Made by a program: the position numbers and the translations under genes
The notes under the pieces: model-generated
Databases searched by the model: none
What the model was told of the DNA's origin: nothing
The model's input: the letters and a program-made list of their open reading frames with translations, nothing else
Source: Halobacillus litoralis
GTDB taxonomy: Bacteria; Bacillota; Bacilli; Bacillales; Halobacillaceae
Reading direction: 5' to 3'
NCBI RefSeq assembly: GCF_004101865.1
Contig: NZ_CP026118.1
Location: 4,047,001 to 4,111,000 of the forward strand
Length of the DNA: 64,000 nt
Shown here: piece by piece, positions 46,175 to 54,455 of the stretch
Numbering within the stretch: position 1 is the stretch's first letter
Layout of the letters: every line of letters starts with the position of its first letter

Positions 46175-47178
46175 AATCAATAGTCTGTATAGAACCAGGG
46201 AATATGAGTGTAGCGAATAAAAGAACCCCCATTGAAATTGGAGAGGATGATGTTTTATTAGCGATAAAAAGGATAGGTGTTTGTGGAACTGACATACATG
46301 CATTCAAAGGAAATCAACCATTTTTCACATATCCCCGAATACTCGGACATGAAATTTCCGGTATTGTTGATAAGGTAGGTAAAGGAGTAGGAGATATTAA
46401 TATTGGGGATACAGTAGTTGTTATACCTTATCTACATTGCGGTAAATGTGATGCATGTAGATATGGGAAAACAAATTGTTGTGCAAATATGAAAGTGTTA
46501 GGTGTACACACTGACGGTGGAATGGAGAAATATGTAACAGTGCCTTCCAGTCACGTGATACCGGTAAATGAATTAACATTAGATGACGCGGCAATTGTAG
46601 AACCACTTAGTATTGGAGCTCATGCTGTACGCAGAGCACAAATTCAGAGTGATGATACGGTTTTAGTTATTGGGACAGGACCAATTGGATTAGGGGTTGC
46701 CCGCTTTGCAAAGCTACAAGGGGCAAAAACAGTCGTAATGGATTTAAATGAAGAACGTTTAAATTTTTGTCAAAAGTGGGCTGAAAGTGATGTAGCTATA
46801 AATGGCTCTGAAAATGTCTTGCAACATTTGTTAGATACTGGTGATGGCTCATTACCAACAGTCGTTTTTGATGCAACTGGTAATAAACATTCAATGATGG
46901 AATCCTTTAATTATGTAGGTCATGGTGGGAAGCTCGTTTTAGTAGGTTTGGTAAAAGATGATATCAGTTTCTTTAATCCCGATTTTCATTCTAAGGAACT
47001 AACACTACTCGGAAGTCGAAACGCAACGAAACAGGACTTTAATTACGTAATTAATTGTTTGTCTAATGATATGATTAATTCATCTTACATTACGAATAAA
47101 ATTAAGTTTGATGATACTGTTGCATATTTTAAGAAAGGTAACTTTCAAACAAATAAAACATTAATATTGCTAGACTAG
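46171..47178 (+). CDS. Zinc alcohol dehydrogenase, L-galactonate dehydrogenase-like (LgoD/YjjN)
   Basis: 335 aa MDR dehydrogenase: catalytic Zn ligands in GVCGTDIHAFKG and ILGHEISG, structural Zn with HCGKCDACRYGKTNCC, Rossmann VIGTGPIGLGVARF. Of this type, E. coli LgoD oxidises L-galactonate at C5 to D-tagaturonate, which is exactly the substrate of the overlapping upstream UxaB gene. The assignment rests on family similarity plus context; sorbitol/threonine dehydrogenase activity is an alternative. Confidence 0.75.
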   Translation: MKSIVCIEPGNMSVANKRTPIEIGEDDVLLAIKRIGVCGTDIHAFKGNQPFFTYPRILGHEISGIVDKVGKGVGDINIGDTVVVIPYLHCGKCDACRYGKTNCCANMKVLGVHTDGGMEKYVTVPSSHVIPVNELTLDDAAIVEPLSIGAHAVRRAQIQSDDTVLVIGTGPIGLGVARFAKLQGAKTVVMDLNEERLNFCQKWAESDVAINGSENVLQHLLDTGDGSLPTVVFDATGNKHSMMESFNYVGHGGKLVLVGLVKDDISFFNPDFHSKELTLLGSRNATKQDFNYVINCLSNDMINSSYITNKIKFDDTVAYFKKGNFQTNKTLILLD

Positions 47179-48060
47179 GTGATAATCGAAAGTCGGGTAC
47201 CGGAGGGAAGGGAATATAGAACTCCTTGCTTTTCTACACAAGACGATCTGATAAGAGATGTATTAACGTTCAAAAAGTGTATAATTGGTTCGTCTTTTGT
47301 AAGGAAGTACATCGCCAGGTATCCATTCCAGCCGAGTACGTAACCGCTATCTCAGCATGCCAAAACTCTGGTGGATAGATGATCATACATTGTGAAACTC
47401 TTCCACATTCCCCAACCGTTTTTCGGTCTTAGAGACCATTCGTCTAGCTCGGCCTTTCTGGAGCAACTATTGTCCCCATTCGCTTTACGGTACTTCTTCA
47501 GATTCAATTTTTCTGGGGTGGTTTGCTCGTTTGTGAATTCTAGGCACCCATCTGTTACGCAGAAGAAGTCATCCTCTGTTATCCGGAAGTGACTTTTCCT
47601 TGCGAAAGTTACTAATGTTCAGTGCTTAGCTCACCAGTGTCAATCTGATTAAAAAGAGAATATATAAATGCTCTGATTTACTATTAGATAATGGGTCAGA
47701 ATTTAGTTGTTTTTACTCCAATTTAATTTATTGAGATAGTATTCTATCCTTGAAAAGTTTATTTTATGGGATTAAATACTCCAATATAATGGTGCGTATC
47801 ATTTCCACACCAACAGCCTTCTAAGTTGCAGATCGTTTCGCTGCTGGTTTGAGGTAGTATTTCAGACTGGTTATTGTCTGACTTTTTTATTATTATTACT
47901 GATATCTAAATTAAACTCGTAATAATAGAGTAAAGCTGTAAACCGATTATATTGAGGCTTTTTATATCTTATTCTTTAGTATCTATTAAATACTGTGAAT
48001 GGGCGACAGGATTTAAGGCATTCTTTACACTTTCTCCTTGCTCCCTAGAGCTACCTAACA
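47179..48060. other. Long intergenic region without recognised gene
   Basis: About 880 bases. A 66-codon frame at 47392-47592 (…LFHIPQPFFGLRDHSSSS…) has no ribosome binding site and no family resemblance, so I reject it as a gene. The rest is AT-rich, and no repeat copy or RNA gene is seen. Confidence 0.4.
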
Positions 48061-48095
48061 AAGAACCTACTTCCCTAATGAGGGAGTAGGTTCTT
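48061..48095. terminator. Bidirectional terminator
   Basis: AAGAACCTACTTCCCT pairs with AGGGAGTAGGTTCTT around AATG, with one bulge. A T-rich run follows (TCTTTTCTT) and A residues precede. Confidence 0.7.
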
Positions 48096-48196
48096 TCTTT
48101 TCTTACACTAATTATTCTTTTCACTTTAGAGTAGGAGGGTGGCGGTGACTCTCAAAATCTTTAACCTATGGTGCATGGCCAGGGAGACTGTCTCCA

Positions 48197-49174
48197 CTAT
48201 TGTGCTTGTTTGGAGACGGACTTGGCTTCTTTTATGTTTTTCCCTTCTGTGACTCGCTTTTTGGACCAGTAGGTTGCTAGAATCGGTCCGGAAATATTGT
48301 GCCAGACCGCTGCGATGACATTAGGCAAGGCAGCTAATGGTCCGAAGTGGGCGGTTGCTAGAGCTACGCCAAGGCCGGAATTCTGCATACCGACTTCAAT
48401 GGATATAGCTCTTCGTTTACTCTCATCCAATCGCATCAATACAGCTGCTGCATATCCAAGGAAAAGGCCCAGCAGGTTATGAATCATGACCGCTGAAAAA
48501 ATCAGCAACCCTGAAGTGGTGATACTTTCTACGTTCGCTGCTACGACTGCGGAAACGATGATGATAATCGCGAGAACGGAAATCAACGGAACGACGGTGG
48601 CGCTTTTTTCAACGGTTGCCGGAAAGATTCGTCTGAGTAAAACCCCTAGGGTGATCGGAACAATTATGACTTGTACAATGGATAAGAACATCGCGACTGG
48701 GTCTACGGGCAGCCATTGACCTGCTAAGGCTAACAGGATCAACGGTGTGAGAATCGGCGCAAGCATGGTAGATAAGGAAGTCATGGCAACAGAAAGGGCA
48801 AGGTTTCCTTTCGCCAGGTAGACCATGACATTTGAAGCTGTACCGCCTGGAACGGAACCCAAGAGGACCAGTCCTGCTGCCAGTTCAGCCGGTAAATTCA
48901 TGAGATAGGCAAGCATAAAAGCTACTAACGGCATTAGAACGAATTGGGCAGCTACTCCAATGATAACGGGGATAGGTTTACTTAATACCAGCTTGAAATC
49001 TACGGGTTTAAGTGTGAGCCCCATCCCGAACATGACGACTCCCAATAGGATCGTAATATAAGCACCCAAACCGATGAAAGGCGCCGGGATGAAAAAGGCG
49101 ATAAGCGCTACACCGATCACCAAAAATGCAAAGTATTTCCCCGCTAGATTACTGATTGTCTCTAGTATTTTCAT
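48197..49174 (-). CDS. Bile acid:sodium symporter (BASS) family transporter
   Basis: 325 aa with ~9-10 helices. Signatures of the BASS/PanS group: PAPFIGLGAYITILLGVVMF, LVLLGSVPGGTASNVMVYLA (the double-helix crossover motif), SIEVGMQNSGLGVALATAHF and LPNVIAAVWHNISGPILATY. Bacterial relatives carry pantoate/2-keto acids. Its ATG overlaps the end (TGA, 49171-49173) of the oxidase reading frame upstream, so the two are translationally coupled; glycolate/lactate-type substrates are inferred. Confidence 0.85.
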   Translation of the reverse strand: MKILETISNLAGKYFAFLVIGVALIAFFIPAPFIGLGAYITILLGVVMFGMGLTLKPVDFKLVLSKPIPVIIGVAAQFVLMPLVAFMLAYLMNLPAELAAGLVLLGSVPGGTASNVMVYLAKGNLALSVAMTSLSTMLAPILTPLILLALAGQWLPVDPVAMFLSIVQVIIVPITLGVLLRRIFPATVEKSATVVPLISVLAIIIIVSAVVAANVESITTSGLLIFSAVMIHNLLGLFLGYAAAVLMRLDESKRRAISIEVGMQNSGLGVALATAHFGPLAALPNVIAAVWHNISGPILATYWSKKRVTEGKNIKEAKSVSKQAQ

Positions 49175-50564
49175 TTGCTTCTTCCTTTCGCATCTACAAG
49201 TTTATGAGGATTCATGATTCCTTTAGGGTCCAGCGCCGATTTGATATTTTCCATGACATTCAGTGCACTTCCATGTTCACGCTGCAAATACTTCATTTTC
49301 CCCGTCCGACACCATGTTCTCCGGTGCATGTTCCGCCTCGTGCCAAGGCGTATTCCACGATGGCTTCATTGAATTGCTCCGCCATCCTTACTTCTTTTGG
49401 ATCATCTGTATCGATCATCAACAAAGCATGGTAGTTGCCGTCACCGACGTGGCCCAGGATGCCTGCTTCAAAGTCCAATTCCTCGATTTTTCCTCTTCCG
49501 TGTTTGATGGCACCTGCCAATTCCGAGATGGGTACACAAACATCAGTGACCATGAGCTTTCTTCCAGGGTTGCCATGGATATAAGCGTAGGCCAGGTTAT
49601 GGCGCGCTTCCCAAAGCTTGGTGCGGGCTGCATTATCCTTTTCAAAATGGACTTCTTCACAATGATGGTCTGCGACGATTTCTTCCATAAAGGCGACATC
49701 ATGCTTGAGACCAGGTTCATTCCCATGAAATTCGAGGAACAAGGTAGGTTTTTCTTTATAATCCATTTCGCTGAAGCTGTTCACTTGCCTGATGGAAGCT
49801 TCATCGACGAGTTCGACACGGGCGACTGGGACACCCGTCTGTAAAATCGAAACCACTGCCTCCACAGCATCATCGACAGTCGGGAACGATGCTCGTGCTG
49901 CCATGATATTTTCCGGGATTCCGTATACTCTTAAAGTCAGTTCGGTAATACAGCCCAGCGTCCCTTCTGAACCAACATAAAGGCTCGTCAGGTCATATCC
50001 GGAAGCTGACTTCTGCGCCATGTTTCCTGTGTGGATGATTTCACCGTCCGGCAGCACTACTTCTAAATCATTCACCTGATCCTTCATGACCCCATATCTG
50101 ACAGAGGTTGTCCCACTGGCATTGGTAGCTGCCATACCCCCGAGCGTTGCGTCTGCCCCTGGGTCCACCGTGAAAAACAGACCGTATTTCTTCAGTTCTT
50201 TATTCAATTGCGACCTTGTTACACCGGGCTGGACCTTGACGAGGAAGTCCCTTTCCCGGATTTCAACGACTTTGTTCATTAATGTAAAATCGATGGTAAT
50301 CCCCTTATCATAAGGGATGACATGCCCCTCCAGGCTGGATCCCAGTCCAAAAGGGACAATCGGTGTATCATTTCTATCCGCTACTTTGACAATCTCACTT
50401 ACTTCCTCCGAATTTTCAGGGAAAACGACAATGTCTGGATTATTCCCGGCATGATAGGATTCGTCCTTGCTGTGGTGCTCAAGAATCGTTTCATTAGTAG
50501 TGACTTGCTCATCTCTTAAGAATGCTTTCAATTCATCTAATAAAGTCTCGACACTAGTACTCAT
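49171..50564 (-). pseudogene. FAD-linked oxidase (GlcD/D-lactate dehydrogenase family), frameshifted near the 3' end
   Basis: A 423-aa frame runs from MSTSVETLLDELKAFLRDEQ through FAD-binding VPFGLGSSLEGHVIPYDKGI, TVDPGADATLGGMAATNASG and GHVGDGNYHALLMID to GEHGVGRGK, then stops at 49293. A one-base shift in a GGGGAAAA run continues MKYLQREHGSALNVMENIKS and ALDPKGIMNPHKLVDAKG to 49171. The intact product would be ~463 aa, oxidising glycolate or D-lactate. Sequencing error at the homopolymer is possible. The start has AGAGGTG upstream. Confidence 0.75.
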
Positions 50565-50820
50565 ATGTATTTCACCTCTTTAGTCTAATAAACCGTTTAT
50601 TCCAAGGATTATACATAATACTCTGAAAATTTACAACCTTAAATTATCTTGAGGTTGTTTATCTATGTGCCTGACCCCAAATGCGTTATCTTTTAGAGAA
50701 GCAGGTGGACAGGGTACTGATATTAGAGGGTTTAAATTACACAAATTAAAAGGTAAAGTATGGCTTTTTACGTAATACAATAGAAGGAGATGTTTAAACC
50801 TAAAAAAGAGGAGGTAATCA
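50565..50820. other. Intergenic region with a fragment of the short hairpin repeat (R5)
   Basis: GTGCCTGACCCC at 50667-50678 is one arm of the R-family hairpin, followed by AAATGCGTTATC, which resembles the inverted loop. The matching arm is missing, so this is a decayed copy. Confidence 0.5.
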
Positions 50821-51798
50821 GTGGAAACATTCTTAATGATTTTAATGCTAACGGCTTTAGCAGGTGCGATAGTCTTTTTTGTTTTGGGCTTCGTGAAAGG
50901 TAAAGATAACAGACTCAAGAACTTTGCAAAATCAGGGGCATGTCTGTTCGCATCTCTAGCCCTAGGAATGATTGTAGGAGCGACAGATGGAGCTTTTCAA
51001 ACATTCTTAGGAATTTTAATGTTAACAGCTTTAGCAGGTGTGCTAGCCTTTTTTGTTTTAGCCTTTGTAAAAGGTAAGGGAAACAGGCTCGGGAATTTTG
51101 CGAAGTCAGGTGGATGCCTGTTCGCGCTTCTAGTCATAGCACTGATTGCAGGGGCGATAAGTGAAGAAACCCCTGTTGCTGAAGAGGTTACTGCTATAGC
51201 TTCCGCAGAAGATAAAGAGCAAGAAGAACAGGAAGCTAAAGAACAAGCACAGAAAGAGCAAGAAGAACGTGAAGCTGAAGAACAAGCAGAGAAAGAGCAA
51301 GAAGAACGTGAAGTTGAAGAACAAGCACAGAAAGAACAAGAAGAACGTGAAGCTGAAGAACAAGCACAGAAAGAGCAAGAAGAACAAGAAGCTAAAGAGC
51401 AAGAACAGAAAGAACAAGAAGCCAAAGAGGCTGAGGAGCAGGCGAAGAAAGAAGAAGAGGAACGTAAGGCTAAAGAAGAGGAAGAGCGTAAAGCTAAAGA
51501 AGCCAGCGTAACAGTTTCTCAGGAGCAGGCGGTTGCAATGGCTCAACAATATCTTAATTATACTGCATTTTCTAAATCAGGTTTGATCGATCAATTAAAG
51601 TTTGAAGGTTTTAGCACAGAAGATGCGACATATGGTGTAGAAAATATCACCGTTGATTGGCAAGAACAGGCAGTTGTTATGGCTCAGCATTATCTTGATT
51701 ACACTTCTTTTTCAAGACAAGGTTTAATTGACCAATTGACTTTTGAAGGGTTCAGCACAGAGCACGCAACATATGCTGTCAGTCAAGTTGGATTTTAA
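50821..51798 (+). CDS. Membrane protein with coiled coil and two Ltp domains (superinfection-exclusion-like)
   Basis: 325 aa, GTG start with GAGGAGG upstream. Two near-identical membrane hairpins come first (TFLMILMLTALAGAIVFFVL and TFLGILMLTALAGVLAFFVL, residues ~3-22 and ~61-80), each followed by FVKGK.NRL.NFAKSG and a second helix. Then a ~100-residue highly charged repeat EEQAQKEQEEREAE (coiled coil). Two Ltp-type repeats end the protein: QAVAMAQQYLNYTAFSKSGL… and QAVVMAQHYLDYTSFSRQGL…, each closing with FEGFSTE.AT. Ltp domains occur in phage-encoded lipoproteins that block DNA injection. Confidence 0.75.
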   Translation: METFLMILMLTALAGAIVFFVLGFVKGKDNRLKNFAKSGACLFASLALGMIVGATDGAFQTFLGILMLTALAGVLAFFVLAFVKGKGNRLGNFAKSGGCLFALLVIALIAGAISEETPVAEEVTAIASAEDKEQEEQEAKEQAQKEQEEREAEEQAEKEQEEREVEEQAQKEQEEREAEEQAQKEQEEQEAKEQEQKEQEAKEAEEQAKKEEEERKAKEEEERKAKEASVTVSQEQAVAMAQQYLNYTAFSKSGLIDQLKFEGFSTEDATYGVENITVDWQEQAVVMAQHYLDYTSFSRQGLIDQLTFEGFSTEHATYAVSQVGF

Positions 51799-51969
51799 TG
51801 AAAGAGTAATTTAGGGAGGTTTGGTCAGCTGGATTCCTTAGCGGGAGTGCGTTAAACACATAAACGAATCGGGAGTTAGGCTCCATTGCAGTACAAACGG
51901 GTCAGATAATGATAAAGTTAAAATTGCTCATACCTATCTGGTGGAGTCTCGTGCAAATCGCCACATACA

Positions 51970-51999
51970 AAAGAGCGCTTCATTCACGAAGCGCTCTTT
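51970..51999. terminator. Bidirectional terminator overlapping the telA stop
   Basis: AAAGAGCGCTTC (51970-51981) pairs with GAAGCGCTCTTT (51988-51999) around a 6-nt loop. The distal arm contains the last codons of the telA-family gene. Confidence 0.75.
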
Positions 52000-53098
52000 G
52001 TCTATTCTGAGATAATTTCTTCCGGACATTTTCGTTCAAGGTATCCATCTCTTCAATGAACTGTTCACTTGAAGCGATGATTCGCTCGGACGACTGCTCT
52101 GTCGTCTTCAGTGCTTCGAATACGTTATCGAAAGACTCCTGGAGAGCTTCCATACTGATTGCCGGATTCTCCATCATCTGCGTGGTTTCTTCTGCATTCT
52201 CCCTGAGGTTCCTCGAGTTCGAAAGCAGCATTTCCTCGGTCGCTTTATTGACGCCGTTCACCGTATCGATCACTTTCCGCTGATTATTCAAAGCGAGCTG
52301 GATCGAAGCGGAGACGGTAATGATATTTTTCGTCAGCGTAACGGCATTACGGATCGATTCTTTCAGCTTTTCATTGTTTTTCTTAATGATATCAACGGAA
52401 GAAATACTCTGATGCAGCACACTCTTCATCTGCGTCATGTTTCTCGTACGGGTAATGATTTTTTCTTTTCCTTCTGTAAGCAGTGCCACGTCGTATTCGC
52501 CTGTCGCTTCTTTTTCTTTCAAAAGCTCAAACAGCTTCTTCCCGAGGTAGATTTGCTTGTCCAGGTCATAAATCCGCTTCTGTGCGTTCTCTTTGATCAG
52601 CTGTAATTCGACGCTGTCTTCTTCAAGGCGATCTTTCCCTGCCAGCAGACTGCGGACCACCGTATCAATCTTCGAGTCGACCGTTTCGTATTTCTTCATG
52701 TAGCGGTCGATGGGCTTTGTTTTGCTCAGTTTATAAAAGAACCGCTGCACGCCGTTGCCTTCGGTGCGCTTTGGATCAAGGTCCGACACGATCGCCTCGA
52801 GTTCATTCAGTGTTTCGGGAATGTCGTTATTGCCTCTGGTCATGAGATCGTTCACCGGGCGCTTCAATGAGTCCATCGTCTCCCCGGCGATGCGTTGTTC
52901 TTTATCTCCGAGGTCACCAAGTTCTCTCATCACTTCTGATAGGGATTCGTCCCTGGACGAGTTGAACTTTACTGCATAGGCTTCAGCCTCTTCATTCAGG
53001 CGGTCGATGTCTTCTTTTTCGATAAGAGTCATCGCTTCTCTCAGGTCATTATCGTTCATTTCAGCTTCTTTGTCTCTGTGCATAGAATTTTCGCTCAT
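51980..53098 (-). CDS. TelA/KlaA-family protein (toxic anion resistance)
   Basis: 372 aa, almost entirely helical. TelA markers are MTLIEKEDIDRLNEEAEAYA, VMRELGDLGDKEQRIAGETM, KRPVNDLMTRGN, and the central LQLIKENAQKRIYDLDKQIY, KKLFELLKEKE. Family members are linked to tellurite and antimicrobial (e.g. nisin, bacteriocin) resistance and to membrane stress in Bacillus (YceH). ATG 53098 sits 7 nt after AGGAGG; 53104 is too close. It lies 68 nt after the 285-aa gene on the same strand. Confidence 0.85.
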   Translation of the reverse strand: MSENSMHRDKEAEMNDNDLREAMTLIEKEDIDRLNEEAEAYAVKFNSSRDESLSEVMRELGDLGDKEQRIAGETMDSLKRPVNDLMTRGNNDIPETLNELEAIVSDLDPKRTEGNGVQRFFYKLSKTKPIDRYMKKYETVDSKIDTVVRSLLAGKDRLEEDSVELQLIKENAQKRIYDLDKQIYLGKKLFELLKEKEATGEYDVALLTEGKEKIITRTRNMTQMKSVLHQSISSVDIIKKNNEKLKESIRNAVTLTKNIITVSASIQLALNNQRKVIDTVNGVNKATEEMLLSNSRNLRENAEETTQMMENPAISMEALQESFDNVFEALKTTEQSSERIIASSEQFIEEMDTLNENVRKKLSQNRQRALRE

Positions 53099-53166
53099 GT
53101 CCATACCTCCTGTCTGCCATTCATTGGTTTCAAGAAAAACAAAACGACCGGCTGCTCTACAACTTT

Positions 53167-54024
53167 TTATTTCCGTGACAAGAAACTCTCGTCTTCCTTA
53201 TTATACTTGGAAGCAATGATTCCTTTGCGTCTGGCAAAGTTCATTGTACGACTTTCTTCTTCTTTTCGCTCAAGCGTTTCGATGAACTTATCCAAATCAT
53301 ACATCGTTTCCACCAGTTCACTTTTCCGCGTTTCCTTATTGATATCGGACAAGCGCTGAAACGAGTCGATGAAGTCTGGAACGTCTTTCTCCACCATCGT
53401 TTCGAGGGCGTATTGTTCTTCAATGTCGAGTTCTTCCATACGTCTGAATTGTTTCACTGTCCGCTTCTTTAAAGATGTCCACTCTTTGTGAAGATCAGGA
53501 TGGTTCTCGAGAAACGGGAAGTCCCAGCCTTCGAGTATCGTTTCTTCGGTATGTTCGGAAGTTGTTTCCTCCCGGGATTTTTTCGTGTTTTTCTCAACGT
53601 ATGAATCTAAATACGAGAACAAAACCTTAGAAAAATCAATCAATGTGTCTCTGAGTCCTTTTCTTCTCGTGAATTCTTCTTTCAAAAATGTAGGGAAAAA
53701 TACCTTTTCTTCTTCTCCCATTTCAAACCGTCCAAGCAGCGTTTTCGGTGGCTTTCCGTAAACCTCGATGGTACCCCTGAAGGTGTCGGAAGTTGGAAGA
53801 ACCGCAGTGAAAAAGACACCGTTCCAAAATACATCCACAATATATCGATTGTCCATCTCGACCAGTTCTTTTATATCCAAATCGAAGTAAGCAAGACGGT
53901 TCCTTTTGATCGCCTGTTTCATATCTCTCATCGTGTGAAAGTCGATGTATCGCTGATATTCGGAAGTATGTGGCATGAATGTTCTTTCCAAATTCTCAAG
54001 CGTAGAAGAGAAGAGGTTTTCCAT
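53167..54024 (-). CDS. Hypothetical partner of the TelA-family protein, 285 aa
   Basis: A hydrophilic protein. Residues ~15-120 form an alpha/beta domain (YFDLDIKELVEMDNRYIVDV), followed by a helical charged region (~130-285) with coiled-coil character and basic ends. Not recognised as XpaC (the usual TelA partner in Bacillus), though context suggests functional linkage: same strand, next to telA. ATG with GGGGCTG-type site; start only moderately supported. Confidence 0.5.
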   Translation of the reverse strand: MENLFSSTLENLERTFMPHTSEYQRYIDFHTMRDMKQAIKRNRLAYFDLDIKELVEMDNRYIVDVFWNGVFFTAVLPTSDTFRGTIEVYGKPPKTLLGRFEMGEEEKVFFPTFLKEEFTRRKGLRDTLIDFSKVLFSYLDSYVEKNTKKSREETTSEHTEETILEGWDFPFLENHPDLHKEWTSLKKRTVKQFRRMEELDIEEQYALETMVEKDVPDFIDSFQRLSDINKETRKSELVETMYDLDKFIETLERKEEESRTMNFARRKGIIASKYNKEDESFLSRK

Positions 54025-54223
54025 GATTTTTCAGCCCCTTTGTAGTCCTTCCTTTGCCACGACTAAATGTTCTATAATAATTCAAGAATACCACAAATGG
54101 GAGTTTGATACGAAGAAATGCCCATGTCCTCCCTGCCGGAGAATAAAGAAGGGACAACATTCTCATGGTGTCTGGTTCACTCGATTCATCCATTCATCTA
54201 ATCGACTCTTTACTATTTGTGAG
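54025..54223. other. Intergenic DNA with no gene
   Basis: Nothing recognisable; transcription of both flanking genes must start from here or within R4. Confidence 0.3.
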
Positions 54224-54276
54224 AGTGCCTGATCCCCAATCTGCTTAAGCGATAATGCGGTTGAGGTCAGGCGCTT
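54224..54276. repeat. Short hairpin repeat R4 (degenerate)
   Basis: AGTGCCTGATCCCCAA pairs imperfectly with TTGAGGTCAGGCGCTT, and the loop CTGCTTAAGCGATAATGC matches the other copies. A T run follows on the + strand, so it can act as a terminator. Confidence 0.7.
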
Positions 54277-54455
54277 TTTTATATCCTTAAAAAGTAAAAA
54301 TGAGGAAAGTTCGTGTGTCTTGAGTTTTATCTATTTTTAAGGCAATCAGGTCCATCGATGTGTTTATTGTTAATGATCCGTAAATTCTGAATTCTTATCC
54401 TCGATTTATGGTACGTTGAGAATTGCGAGAATAAAGTGAATGGGGGATGGAACAC
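54277..54455. promoter_or_regulatory. Promoter region of the secreted PLD-family gene
   Basis: About 180 AT-rich bases before the start; no specific -35/-10 pair is confidently identified. Confidence 0.3.

Noticed and set aside
47392..47592. 66-codon ORF in the long intergenic region
   Set aside because: No ribosome binding site, no family resemblance and no conserved neighbour; possibly remnant DNA.
50997..51549. Two long antisense ORFs rich in Cys/Ser or Leu/Phe
   Set aside because: They are the reverse translation of the GAA/CAA-rich coiled-coil repeats in the Ltp gene.
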